A stretch of DNA of 38,547 nucleotides, taken from NCBI GenBank assembly GCA_016872385.1, contig VGZV01000026.1, positions 1-38,547 of the forward strand, given 5' to 3'. A model generated the notes under the pieces. The model was not told the DNA's origin. It did not search any database and saw only the letters and a list, made by a program, of their open reading frames with translations. The position numbers and the translations under genes are program-made. How positions within the stretch are numbered: the first letter of the stretch is position 1; the number at the start of each line of letters is the position of its first letter. Shown one piece after another: positions 8,083-15,303 of this stretch. Source of the stretch: SAR202 cluster bacterium (GTDB taxonomy: Bacteria > Chloroflexota > Dehalococcoidia > Lucifugimonadales > UBA3495).

Positions 8083-8994
8083 TTACAACCTCGCCTCAAA
8101 CCAGTCCAGTTCCCCGGTCTTTTCAAAACCCACGGAGCGGTAAAGCCGCCGCGCCGGGGCGTTAGTCTTGTCCACGTGCAGCCCAATGTCGTGCACACCC
8201 TGGCAGTGCAGGTAGTTCATCCCCGCCAGCAGCAGAGGCTGGCTCAAGCCACGGCCCCGATACTCCGGCACTACACCAATCATGCCAATGACGCCGCGGA
8301 TCTTGCCTTCCACCGGCACTCTGAATGTCCAGCAGTACCCCACGGCCCTGGCGCTGTCCGAAGCATGGTAAAGCAGGAAAATCCCCCCCTGGGGCGAGGT
8401 GTTGGACATGCCGATGCGGTACTCAATTTGGGCTGGCGTGTTGGGGCAAAACCCCCAGCCGTCGCTGAAGGCGGCATTCTGCACCGCGGTCAGGGTTGGA
8501 ACGTCGCCAGTCTGGAACCGGTGCAGGGTAAAGCCTTCCGGCAGAGTCGCAGGCTTGGGTAAACACTCCTGCCGCCATACCAGGTCGTAGTAAACCCGCA
8601 CCAGAGAAAAGCCTTCCCGCTCCACCAGTTCCCGCCGTGCAGAATCGTTGCCCAGGCAAAGGTGGGCTACCTGTGCGCCCAGAGCTCGCGCCCTGGCTAC
8701 GCCCTGGCGCAGCAGGCCGGCTTCCTGAGAGCTGCCTGCCAGGTGCGGGGCCACGTCCACGCCCAGCACGGCCCGGCCAATGGGCAGCTCCGGAGTCACC
8801 AGGCAAAAGGCGCAAACGCGGCTGCCATCCACCAGCAGCAGGCAGTTCTTTTCCGGCTCCAGACCCGGCTCAGCCAGGGTCTCTTGAAAGATGCGACGCC
8901 GCATCTCCCGTCCCGCAGCGCCGCCCGGCTGGACTCTTTCCACAAAGTCCAGCAGGGCGGGCAGGTCATCCCAGGTAAAGGGGCGCACTGACAA
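8083..8994 (-). CDS. Tandem GNAT acetyltransferase, mycothiol-synthase (MshD)-like layout
   Basis: A 303-residue protein with two GNAT domains. The N-terminal one (about residues 1-140) is degenerate, without a clear acetyl-CoA loop. The C-terminal one (about 150-303) has VQNAAFSDGWGF, IGVVPEYRGRGLSQPLLLAG (acetyl-CoA loop RGRGLS) and HVDKTNAPARRLYRSVGFE. This layout and the NAAF and LYRSVGF motifs match MshD, which acetylates the cysteine of desacetyl-mycothiol, but many tandem GNATs look alike. The start is probably TTG at 8994, with GAGGT upstream; a GTG two codons later is also possible. The neighbours are a PIG-L deacetylase (divergent, 219 bases away) and an MshA-like glycosyltransferase upstream. 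Confidence 0.72.
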   Translation of the reverse strand: MSVRPFTWDDLPALLDFVERVQPGGAAGREMRRRIFQETLAEPGLEPEKNCLLLVDGSRVCAFCLVTPELPIGRAVLGVDVAPHLAGSSQEAGLLRQGVARARALGAQVAHLCLGNDSARRELVEREGFSLVRVYYDLVWRQECLPKPATLPEGFTLHRFQTGDVPTLTAVQNAAFSDGWGFCPNTPAQIEYRIGMSNTSPQGGIFLLYHASDSARAVGYCWTFRVPVEGKIRGVIGMIGVVPEYRGRGLSQPLLLAGMNYLHCQGVHDIGLHVDKTNAPARRLYRSVGFEKTGELDWFEARL

Positions 8995-9213
8995 AGGAGA
9001 CCTCGACAGGGCCGATTCCTTCAGAATGGGTGGGAAAGTCCTCCTGTCCCCCCTTTCGCTAAGGGAGAAATGAGGGGATTTCTATGCGTTAACGCTATTG
9101 ACACGTTGGGCCGATTGTAGCAGAGTATCCGGCGAGCCACAATTCCGACGAATTGATGCTGGCCTAGCCGCGGCAGCTGCCGGAGTCCATCTGCTTCCAG
9201 AGGTAATCATTTC

Positions 9214-9918
9214 ATGGACGACACCCCCCAGCAGGTATTGGTGGTTACTCCCCATCCCGACGACGCCGAAGTCTGGTGCGGCGGCACCGTGGCCCGCTGG
9301 GTCAAGGAGGGCGCGGCAGTTTACTACGTGCTGTGCACCGATGGCGACAAGGGCAGTGACCGCCCCGGCGTAACCTCCCAAGAACTATCCGACGCCCGCC
9401 AAAAAGAGCAGCTGGAGGCGGCCCGGCTGCTGGGGGTCAAGGAAGTGGTGATGCTCCACCGCCCCGACGGCGGCCTGGAGGACTCTGCGGACTTTCGTAA
9501 AGAAATTGTGCGTCAGATCCGGCGGGTGCGGCCCCAGGTGGTGCTGTGCCCGGAGCCATACCGCAAAAACCTGGCCTGGCACCGGGACCACCGCATTGCC
9601 GGGCAGGTGACCCTGGACGCGGTGTTCCCCTACGCCCGGGATCACCTGCACTTTGCTGAGCTGTGGCGGGAGGAGAAGCTGGAACCCCACAAGACGGGGA
9701 CCATCCTCTTCTGGGGTGCGGAACTGCCGGACACTTTTATAGACATCAGCGACATGGTGGACCTGAAAGTTAAGGCCTTGCAGGCCCACCGCAGCCAGAT
9801 GGCCCACCGTCCCCCGCAGGAAGTGGTCAGCCTGATTAAAGGCCGGGCCAAAGAGGCGGCCAACGGGCGTGGCTGCCAGTACGCGGAAGCCTTTAGGAAG
9901 GTGACGTTTAGGACGTAA
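9214..9918 (+). CDS. PIG-L/LmbE-family N-acetylglucosaminyl deacetylase
   Basis: A 234-residue zinc deacetylase of the family that includes MshB, BshB and PIG-L. It opens with VLVVTPHPDDAEVWCGGT (His14, Asp17), the diagnostic zinc and catalytic motif, and carries the third ligand in WHRDHRIAGQ. The HPDDAE form is closer to BshB/LmbE proteins than to the AHPDDE of MshB. Known members remove acetyl from GlcNAc-malate (bacillithiol) or GlcNAc-inositol (mycothiol). A GAGGTAAT ribosome site precedes the ATG. It is divergent from the tandem GNAT. The cysteine-adding enzyme (MshC or BshC) needed to complete either pathway is not in the window. Confidence 0.85.
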   Translation: MDDTPQQVLVVTPHPDDAEVWCGGTVARWVKEGAAVYYVLCTDGDKGSDRPGVTSQELSDARQKEQLEAARLLGVKEVVMLHRPDGGLEDSADFRKEIVRQIRRVRPQVVLCPEPYRKNLAWHRDHRIAGQVTLDAVFPYARDHLHFAELWREEKLEPHKTGTILFWGAELPDTFIDISDMVDLKVKALQAHRSQMAHRPPQEVVSLIKGRAKEAANGRGCQYAEAFRKVTFRT

Positions 9919-9927
9919 CCAGCTTCC

Positions 9928-10242
9928 CTACCCCACCACCTCGCTAATCTGGATGGTGGGCTGGATGTCCGTGTAGTTTTTGATGTCCCCCATAATTTCC
10001 CGGCCGTGGGTCTTGAACCCTTCGTGCACGCCGTCCACGGTGCGGAAATACAGGTGGGCGATGGCTACAAAGGGGGCCGGGGCCTTGGGGTCTGGCGCGG
10101 AAATGCCTTTGTCCACCTCACTGCCAATTAATCCAAAGGGTTTGCACCGCTGCGCTACCATGGGGACGTGTTTGCTGGTGTAGTAGTCCCAGTCAAACTT
10201 CTTGCCCGGCTGGTTAGGGTATGCCACCGTTACTTTAATCAT
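9928..10242 (-). CDS. EthD-family small protein
   Basis: A 104-residue protein resembling the EthD/REDY-like ferredoxin-fold family. MIKVTVAYPNQPGKKFDWDYYTSKHVPMV is the typical opening with the YYxxKHVP motif; later there is a strand VAIAHLYFRTVDGV. Members are small dimeric alpha-beta barrel proteins, often of unknown function, sometimes needed for ring-oxidising or ether-degrading systems. Here it stands alone beside an SDR on the same strand, so a metabolic accessory role is only a guess. It converges on the deacetylase gene with 9 bases between. Confidence 0.72.
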   Translation of the reverse strand: MIKVTVAYPNQPGKKFDWDYYTSKHVPMVAQRCKPFGLIGSEVDKGISAPDPKAPAPFVAIAHLYFRTVDGVHEGFKTHGREIMGDIKNYTDIQPTIQISEVVG

Positions 10243-10285
10243 GGCTTGCTCCTGCTCTGTATCTGAAAATTGCTATGTTAATTTA

Positions 10286-10375
10286 CCCCCACACTGCTCC
10301 TCTCCCTCGTTAAGGGGGAGGAGCCTACCCCTACTCCTTCCCCTTGATCTAGGGGGAAGGCCAGGCTGGGGGTAG
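10286..10375. repeat. Poly-C/poly-G hairpin repeat, copy B
   Basis: A double hairpin: CTCCTCTCCCTC faces GGGGGAGGAG, then CCTTCCCCTT faces AGGGGGAAGG, enclosed by CCCCCAC and GTAGTGC-like ends. It has the same design as the copies at 337, 17222 and 18473. It lies between the two convergent or tandem minus-strand genes at 9928 and 10382. Confidence 0.6.
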
Positions 10376-10381
10376 TGCTCC

Positions 10382-11185
10382 CTAATGGAATACCGCCTGG
10401 CCCGCGCCGCCGCTGGCTGCCAGCACTTCCCCGCTGACGGCAATGGCTCGCGGCGAGGCCAGGAAAGCCACCACGTAAGCCACCTCCCGGGCGTCCACAA
10501 TGCGTTTGGTGGAGTTGGCCCCGGCAATGCGCTTTTCCAGCGCCTCCACTGAGACGCCCTCCTTGCGGGCCTGCTCGGCGTGCATGGGGCCGGAGCGTTC
10601 CGTGCGGGTGGTGCCGGGGTGCACCAGGTTCACGTTGACCCCATATGGCCCCAATTCATCGGCCAGGTACTTGGTCATGTTTACCAACCCGGCGTTGCGC
10701 ACTCCGGCGCTGAGGTTGCCCGCAGAGCGCCGCGCGGAAAGCCCGCCGACGTTTACAATACGGCCCCAGCCCTGGCGCTGCATATAGGGGGCCACGGCAC
10801 GGGCGCAGCGCAGGTAGCCCATCACCTTGGTATTCAGATCCGCCAGCACGTCCTCGTCCCGGATGCCCGCCAGCGGGCCGCGGGCAATGCCTCCCGGCGC
10901 GGCGGCGTTGTTCACCAGTATGTCAATGCGCCCGCCCAGGGCGCGAGCGGCTTCCTTTACCATGCGCTCCACGTCTTCGGTGCTGGTAAGGTCAGCCGTA
11001 ATGCCCGTCACCGGCTGGCCGGTCTCCTCAGATAATTCTCGCGCGGTCAGGGCCAGGGCTTCGGCGTTGCGGGCGCAAATGACCACCGCGCACCCTGACG
11101 ACGCCAGTTCCCGCGCCACGGCCTTGCCAATGCCCCGGCTGCCCCCGGTGACCAGGGCGGTCTTGCCTGCCAACTCCAGGTCCAT
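10382..11185 (-). CDS. SDR-family protein without the Ser-Tyr-Lys active site
   Basis: A 267-residue short-chain dehydrogenase/reductase fold. It keeps the cofactor site TGGSRGIG (residues 13-20), the DLTS and NNAA (102-105 region) motifs and the C-terminal VHPGTTRTE and SGEVLAASGG. In place of the usual YSASK it has AGVRN (160-164), so the catalytic Tyr and Lys are Ala and Asn, and the Ser position in NVGGLSA is probably Gly. It may bind a dinucleotide without normal reductase chemistry, or belong to a little-known SDR subfamily. The start at 11185 is preceded by GGGGAGGG at good spacing; the frame extends upstream to 11347, but that extension does not look like SDR. Confidence 0.8.
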   Translation of the reverse strand: MDLELAGKTALVTGGSRGIGKAVARELASSGCAVVICARNAEALALTARELSEETGQPVTGITADLTSTEDVERMVKEAARALGGRIDILVNNAAAPGGIARGPLAGIRDEDVLADLNTKVMGYLRCARAVAPYMQRQGWGRIVNVGGLSARRSAGNLSAGVRNAGLVNMTKYLADELGPYGVNVNLVHPGTTRTERSGPMHAEQARKEGVSVEALEKRIAGANSTKRIVDAREVAYVVAFLASPRAIAVSGEVLAASGGAGQAVFH

Positions 11186-11309
11186 GCTTCTGCCCTCCCC
11201 ATCTAGTAGATATCTGCGGATATCTGCCCGTAAAACCAGGCCATTGTACCCCAGGGGCTGGAGGGTGTCTAATATGGTGGCAGCAACGCCGTGAATATGG
11301 AACTGAGCA

Positions 11310-12008
11310 ATGCGAGCTTTAGTCCAAAAGCAGATGCAACCGCACAAGCCAGCGTTCCTTGGCAGTAATGCGGGAAGACAGGCTTCTCAGGCTAAGTCTG
11401 GGACATGCGAGGTTGGACTGAACAACGCAGCGCCACCGCTTTTTGGGCATGACTTTGGCCGGATTCCTGTGCAGGCTCTTGGTGCAGAAACAGTGCAAAG
11501 GCAAACTGAGCCTGCCAGCAATGAAAAAGAACAAAGGGCGGAACTGGCATTTCGCGGCACCATCGGGTTCAAGATTGGTGGAAGTGAGATTAGCCAGTCG
11601 TCACCGCGTATTGAGGAAGGTTTTACCTTCTTCGCCGTGCAGTGGGAAGTAAAGAACATCGGATGGACCACCGCACCTGAACATGTTGACCGGGCAACCA
11701 TTTATAATGCTGAGCGTTGCTCCGGGTGCAGGGACGAGAAGGATGAATTCTTCAGCCTGGAGGTGACTGTACCTCCCATTGTTTCCGACAAACAGCCAGG
11801 GGAACATAGTTATGCTGGCATCTCCCCTGTCGCCGGTGGCAACATACCGTTCGTTGGCACCAACATTCCGGCGGGGCGTTACGATATCTATGTTGATCTG
11901 GATGTTTATGATGAAGTGGAAGAGATAAATGAGAACAATAATACCGCCTTTACCCAACTTGTTGTCTTGCCGAGGAACAAACGTGGGCCGGAGACAGAGG
12001 AGGAATAG
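11310..12008 (+). CDS. CARDB-domain protein with an eCIS/DUF4157-like leader
   Basis: A 232-residue protein of two parts. Residues 1-80 resemble the disordered leaders of DUF4157 proteins linked to extracellular contractile injection systems: MRALVQKQMQPHKPA at the start, and FGHDFGRIPV near residue 46, matching the FGHDFSRIPV signature I know from those proteins. Residues about 85-220 fit a CARDB Ig-like adhesion domain (VQWEVKNIGWT, DIYVDLDVYDEVEEINENNNTA). There is no signal peptide and no HExxH peptidase domain. The function is unknown; a cargo-like or exported protein is an inference. A CxxC (CSGC) lies mid-domain. It is divergent from the SDR gene, and its C-terminus is acidic. Confidence 0.65.
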   Translation: MRALVQKQMQPHKPAFLGSNAGRQASQAKSGTCEVGLNNAAPPLFGHDFGRIPVQALGAETVQRQTEPASNEKEQRAELAFRGTIGFKIGGSEISQSSPRIEEGFTFFAVQWEVKNIGWTTAPEHVDRATIYNAERCSGCRDEKDEFFSLEVTVPPIVSDKQPGEHSYAGISPVAGGNIPFVGTNIPAGRYDIYVDLDVYDEVEEINENNNTAFTQLVVLPRNKRGPETEEE

Positions 12009-12060
12009 CGGCAACACGCGGCAGTAGCCCCCTGGATGACAAACTAATAAAAACCCCTAA

Positions 12061-12183
12061 GAGGGTGTGTGACAATTCCCGCTCGTGGTGAGCTTGTCGA
12101 ACCATGAGCGGGCTAAAAGCTACTCATCCTTCGACAAGCTCAGGATGAGCGGGCTGGGTAGACGGCATTTCTCACACAGGCTC
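12061..12183. mobile_element. MITE copy 1, 123 bp, flanked by TAA
   Basis: The ends are GAGGGTGTGTGACAA on the left and TTCTCACACAGGCTC on the right, forming an imperfect terminal inverted repeat. An identical TAA stands directly on both sides (12058-12060 and 12184-12186), as expected from a TNA target duplication. The inside holds palindromes with TTGTCGAACCATGAGCGGG and TTCGACAAGCTCAGGATGAG and no frame of any size. The ends resemble those of the IS at 26770. Confidence 0.75.
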
Positions 12184-12330
12184 TAACAAAAATGCCGAGG
12201 CTGTCACCCTGAGTCCTTCGGCTGAAGGACGAAGGGTCTGAGGCGATGGGCCTTTGCCCCACCCCAGATTCTTCGGAGTCCCGATGTCATAGGGACTCTG
12301 AAGAAGGACATCCTTCATTTTATTAGGCAC
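12184..12330. repeat. Repeat E, copy 2
   Basis: This is the uninterrupted version of repeat E. It is bounded by TAACAAAAATG and CATTTTATTA as outer inverted arms, with the CACCCTGAGTCCTTCGGC arm from about 12204 and TCCCGATGTCAT plus GGACTCTGAAGAAGGACA at the other side. It abuts MITE copy 1. With the MITE it fills most of the 389-base gap ahead of the next gene. Confidence 0.6.
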
Positions 12331-12397
12331 TCTAAATAAAGCCTGCGGCTCTTGATGCAAATGGACCGCCGCCGGAAAGGTTGACAGCCTCCATTCC

Positions 12398-13774
12398 ATG
12401 CTGAAAAAATTTGCGTATCTCTGGTGCTCCCGCTCCCTTCTCCCCCTGGCGCTTTTTCTCCTCACGTCTCTGGCCTGCGTCCCCCAGTGGGGACGCGCCT
12501 CCCAGCCGGACCCCTACGCCCTGGTGTGGGAAGCTTGGGCAACAATCGAGCAATCCTACCCCAACTCCAGTGCTCTGGACATGCCTGCCGTCACAGGCAG
12601 CGCCATCGCCGCGCTGCCGGGCATGGCTGAGACATCGCCTTACCCGTTTCTCACGGAAGTAGGCCGCCTGCGGGGCCAGCCGCCCGTGGGCGTGCCCCCG
12701 GAACTGGCAGACCTGTGGCGGGCTCTGACCCTGCATCAGAAGACTTGGCCAGCCTACACTCCTGTCGAGTTGTCCCAGGCCGCTATTGCTGGCATGGCAT
12801 TGGCGCTGCCCGACGCCCGGACTGCCTATTTCAGTGCCGCCGATTATCCCCAAGCTCAACGGAGCATCCCCAGCAGCTTCCCTGGCGCTTACCAGGGTAT
12901 CGGAGCCAGTGTTGACATGGCGGAGGGGGTTGTCCGTTTGGTTCCCCAGGAAGGCGGTCCTGCAGACCAGGCGGGCCTGCAGCCTGGCGACGCGCTGGTG
13001 GCGGTGAACGGAAAGCCGGTGGCTGGGTTGAGCCTGGATGAAGTGACCAGCCTGGTGCGCGGGGCTTCTGGGACCGGCGTCCGCCTGCGGGTGCAGCGGG
13101 CTGGCCAGCCTGGAGCCCTGGATTATCAGGTGGTCAGAAGGGACATTGAGGTCACCACGGCAACTTACCAGGAGGTTCCTGGCAACATTGGCTACCTGGC
13201 AATCCACCAACTGAGAGACAACACCGGCCAGCAAACTGCCAGGATCATGGAGTCTCTCCGGCATGACCCTCCGGTGGGGCTTATCCTGGATTTGCGGGCG
13301 GTCCCCGAAGGTTCATCCACCGCAGCATTGGAGGTGGCCGGACAGTTCCTCCCTGCGGGCACGGTGTTGGTTTTTGAGAAGGAACGGGCAGGCCAGCGTA
13401 AAGAGTGGATTGTGCCCAATGGGCAGGCGGGCGTTGGTTCAGATGTGTTGCCCCTGGCAGTGCTGGTGGATGAAGGGACCCTGGGACCGGCGGAGGCGCT
13501 GGCCGCGGGGCTTCAGGCGGCACACCGGGCGATGCTGGTGGGCGTGGCAACGCCTGGCGATGCTGCAACCTACGGCTTTGCGTTATTAAGCGATGGCTCG
13601 GCGCTGTACTTGCCCACCGCCCTTTGGCATACATCCAACGGCGAACTGTTGTCGGGCGTGGGCCTGCGGCCGGACATAGAAATGGCTTTGCAGCAAGAGC
13701 AGCGGGGCTTTGGGGATAGCCAGCTTAACCGCGCCTACGAGTATCTTGATCGGATGCGGCCAGTGGCGCGGTGA
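12398..13774 (+). CDS. Secreted CtpA-like (S41) protein with PDZ, catalytic Ser and Lys lost
   Basis: A 458-residue protein. A signal sequence ending LFLLTSLAC suggests a lipoprotein anchored at Cys27. Residues about 155-235 form a PDZ domain (YQGIGASVDM, GGPADQAGLQPGDALVAVNGKPV). Then comes the S41 core with NIGYLAIHQLRDNTGQQ and VGLILDLRAVPEGS. In active CtpA the nucleophile lies in a GSASASE-type motif and the lysine in a GKGS-type motif. Here the matching positions read GTLGPAE and PGDAAT, so both catalytic residues are missing. The C-terminal GVGLRPDIEM is retained. It is likely a binding or scaffold relative rather than a protease. The frame is intact, so it does not look like simple decay. 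Confidence 0.82.
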   Translation: MLKKFAYLWCSRSLLPLALFLLTSLACVPQWGRASQPDPYALVWEAWATIEQSYPNSSALDMPAVTGSAIAALPGMAETSPYPFLTEVGRLRGQPPVGVPPELADLWRALTLHQKTWPAYTPVELSQAAIAGMALALPDARTAYFSAADYPQAQRSIPSSFPGAYQGIGASVDMAEGVVRLVPQEGGPADQAGLQPGDALVAVNGKPVAGLSLDEVTSLVRGASGTGVRLRVQRAGQPGALDYQVVRRDIEVTTATYQEVPGNIGYLAIHQLRDNTGQQTARIMESLRHDPPVGLILDLRAVPEGSSTAALEVAGQFLPAGTVLVFEKERAGQRKEWIVPNGQAGVGSDVLPLAVLVDEGTLGPAEALAAGLQAAHRAMLVGVATPGDAATYGFALLSDGSALYLPTALWHTSNGELLSGVGLRPDIEMALQQEQRGFGDSQLNRAYEYLDRMRPVAR

Positions 13775-14100
13775 AGTGGTAGTGGGGGAAGAAAGGAGCA
13801 TCCCTGGGGGACACCCATCCTTCCTGGGAAGGACGGCGGGGGCTGCGCCCCCTGCACTCCCGCTGTTTTCAACAGAGCCTTACATAGTTCAGGTATTCGC
13901 CTGGATTCCGGCGGAATCCGGAATGACGAGCGGCTAGCTGATACACTGCTGATGGGGTGGTACGATGAAGCCGGGATGGGATGTGACTAAGAGCCTACCC
14001 TAATAACCGCAGAGAGCGCAAAGAACGCAGAGAGTTTGTATTGGATTCCTTTTATCTCAGCGGTCTCCGCGTACTCGGCGGTGAGTTTTTAGGATAGGCG
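13775..14100. repeat. Intergenic stretch with short palindromic repeats
   Basis: I see no gene in these 326 bases. GGCGGGGGCTGCGCCCCCTGC near 13837 can form a hairpin. ATTCCGGCGGAATCCGG near 13904 resembles the repeats at 26550 and 34200, and TGATACACTGC follows near 13940, like the ends of repeat F. At 14001-14093 AACCGCAGAGAGCGCAAAG faces CTCCGCGTACTCGGCGGT as a loose inverted repeat. Confidence 0.45.
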
Positions 14101-14331
14101 CTAAATCCCGGCCGCAGGCTGGCGCTCCTGGCATTGTAGGCACACAAACCTCTCGCGGTCTACTGGTATGCTGCTGACCGGCACGTTGCGCTTGCGGCGG
14201 CAAACTGAACAGGTAACACTTTCAGTAGCTTCTGCGGGTTTGGCGGGCGTGGCGGTGATTCCCCGGAACCCGGAGTAGTCCGGGTCTTGCTGCTTCATGC
14301 GCAGAAAGCGCTCCCGGTCTTTGCGTCCCAT
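14101..14331 (-). CDS. Small zinc-ribbon protein of unknown function
   Basis: A 76-residue protein: a basic N-terminus (MGRKDRERFLRMKQQ) followed by one zinc ribbon formed by CSVC and CLQC, about 22 residues apart. I do not recognise a named family; such proteins often bind nucleic acid or ribosomes. I chose the ATG at 14331 because GGAGGAGGCG lies just upstream; the open frame reaches 14370. It follows rplL on the same strand with a GC-rich hairpin (GCAGGGGCA with TGCCCCTGC, near 14360-14393) in between, so it may be a readthrough member of the ribosomal operon. Confidence 0.65.
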   Translation of the reverse strand: MGRKDRERFLRMKQQDPDYSGFRGITATPAKPAEATESVTCSVCRRKRNVPVSSIPVDRERFVCLQCQERQPAAGI

Positions 14332-14405
14332 TTGCGCGCCTCCTCCACCCATTATCCACCGCAGGGGCAAGGCAATCCCTGCCCCTGCAATTTCGTGACA
14401 GTGGG

Positions 14406-14792
14406 TTACTTTACTTCCACCTTGGCGCCAGCTTCTTCCAACTTGGCCTTGAGGGAAGCAGCCTCGTCCTTGGAGACGCCTTCCTTGACCTTGGAGGGGG
14501 CGGCCTCCACCAGTTCCTTGGCCTCGCGCAGGCCCAAGGAAGTCACTTCGCGGACGGCCTTGATGACGTTAATCTTATTGGGGCCGATCTCCTTGAGCAG
14601 CACCTCGAACTCGGACTTCTCCTCAGCCGCAGGGGCTGCGCCTGCCGCGGGAGCCGCGCCTGCCATGGGAGCCATCGCCATCGGCGCAGCGGCGGTAATG
14701 CCAAACTCTTTCTCCAGGGCCTTTACCAGGTCAGACAGTTCCAGGACGCTCATGCCCTTGATTGCTTGCAGGACTTCCTCTTTGGTCGCCAT
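14406..14792 (-). CDS. rplL: Large ribosomal subunit protein bL12 (L7/L12)
   Basis: A 128-residue acidic stalk protein that recruits translation GTPases such as EF-Tu and EF-G. The N-terminal dimerisation helix ([19 protein letters not shown]), the Ala/Pro/Met-rich hinge ([16 protein letters not shown]) and the C-terminal domain with [24 protein letters not shown] and [12 protein letters not shown] are all typical and of normal length. AAGGAGG precedes the start. Unusually a SnoaL-like gene stands between it and rplJ, and rpoB does not follow. Confidence 0.97.
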   Translation of the reverse strand: MATKEEVLQAIKGMSVLELSDLVKALEKEFGITAAAPMAMAPMAGAAPAAGAAPAAEEKSEFEVLLKEIGPNKINVIKAVREVTSLGLREAKELVEAAPSKVKEGVSKDEAASLKAKLEEAGAKVEVK

Positions 14793-14881
14793 TGATGGGC
14801 CTCCTTAATTTTGTTTTGCGCTCTCAGGTCGCGTAAGTTCGCGGTGGGTATTTCAGGGTCCCCGTTGGTCTAGCAGTATCC

Positions 14882-15253
14882 CTATCCTTTCACGTAAGAC
14901 AGCTTCTCGGCAATTTTGCCATCCCGCATCCTGAACACACCCACGCCGTAGATATGTCCTGGCTGGCCGTCGGCCTCAGTCCATTGGTAAAGCCAGCGGA
15001 CGCAGGCCCGCTCCCCCGCTCCGAAAACGTCGCTAAACTCGAAACGGGCATGGGGGGAGTTGCGGAACAGGTCAGTAAAACAGGCGCGCACTGCAGCCTG
15101 TCCCTGAAAACGCTCACCGTCGGGAGGCGGACAGGTGTTTTCAAAGACACAATCGTCAGCCATCAAGTCCATGATGGCATCAACGTCATGCCGGTTGAAC
15201 GCCTCGTTCAAGTTATGGACTACCGGCAGGGTGATGGCAGTAGTCCGGTCCAC
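14882..15253 (-). CDS. SnoaL/NTF2-like protein inside the rplJ-rplL interval
   Basis: A 123-residue protein of the NTF2/SnoaL cone fold: HNLNEAFNRHDVDAIMDLMADDCVFENT, GQAAVRACFTDLF, and the closing strands RWLYQWTEADGQPG and GVGVFRMRDGKIAEKLSYV. The family includes isomerases, hydrolases and proteins of unknown role, and the substrate is not evident. The frame given starts at GTG 15253, which lacks a good ribosome site. A strong AAGGAGG (15274-15280) sits 5 bases ahead of an in-frame CTG at 15268, which would add five residues. The gene is on the operon strand, 50 bases after rplJ, so it should be transcribed with the ribosomal genes. Its presence here is unusual. Confidence 0.78.
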   Translation of the reverse strand: MDRTTAITLPVVHNLNEAFNRHDVDAIMDLMADDCVFENTCPPPDGERFQGQAAVRACFTDLFRNSPHARFEFSDVFGAGERACVRWLYQWTEADGQPGHIYGVGVFRMRDGKIAEKLSYVKG

Positions 15254-15303
15254 TGATACGGTTTCCAGGGTTGCCTCCTTGCTGGCACAGACGGTTTACG
15301 GGT

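Noticed and set aside
10382..11347. Longer start of the SDR at 11347
   Set aside because: The additional 54 residues do not resemble an SDR, and a good ribosome site stands at the inner ATG at 11185.
14359..14393. Terminator after rplL
   Set aside because: A stable hairpin is present but no T-run follows on the operon strand, so it cannot be called an intrinsic terminator.
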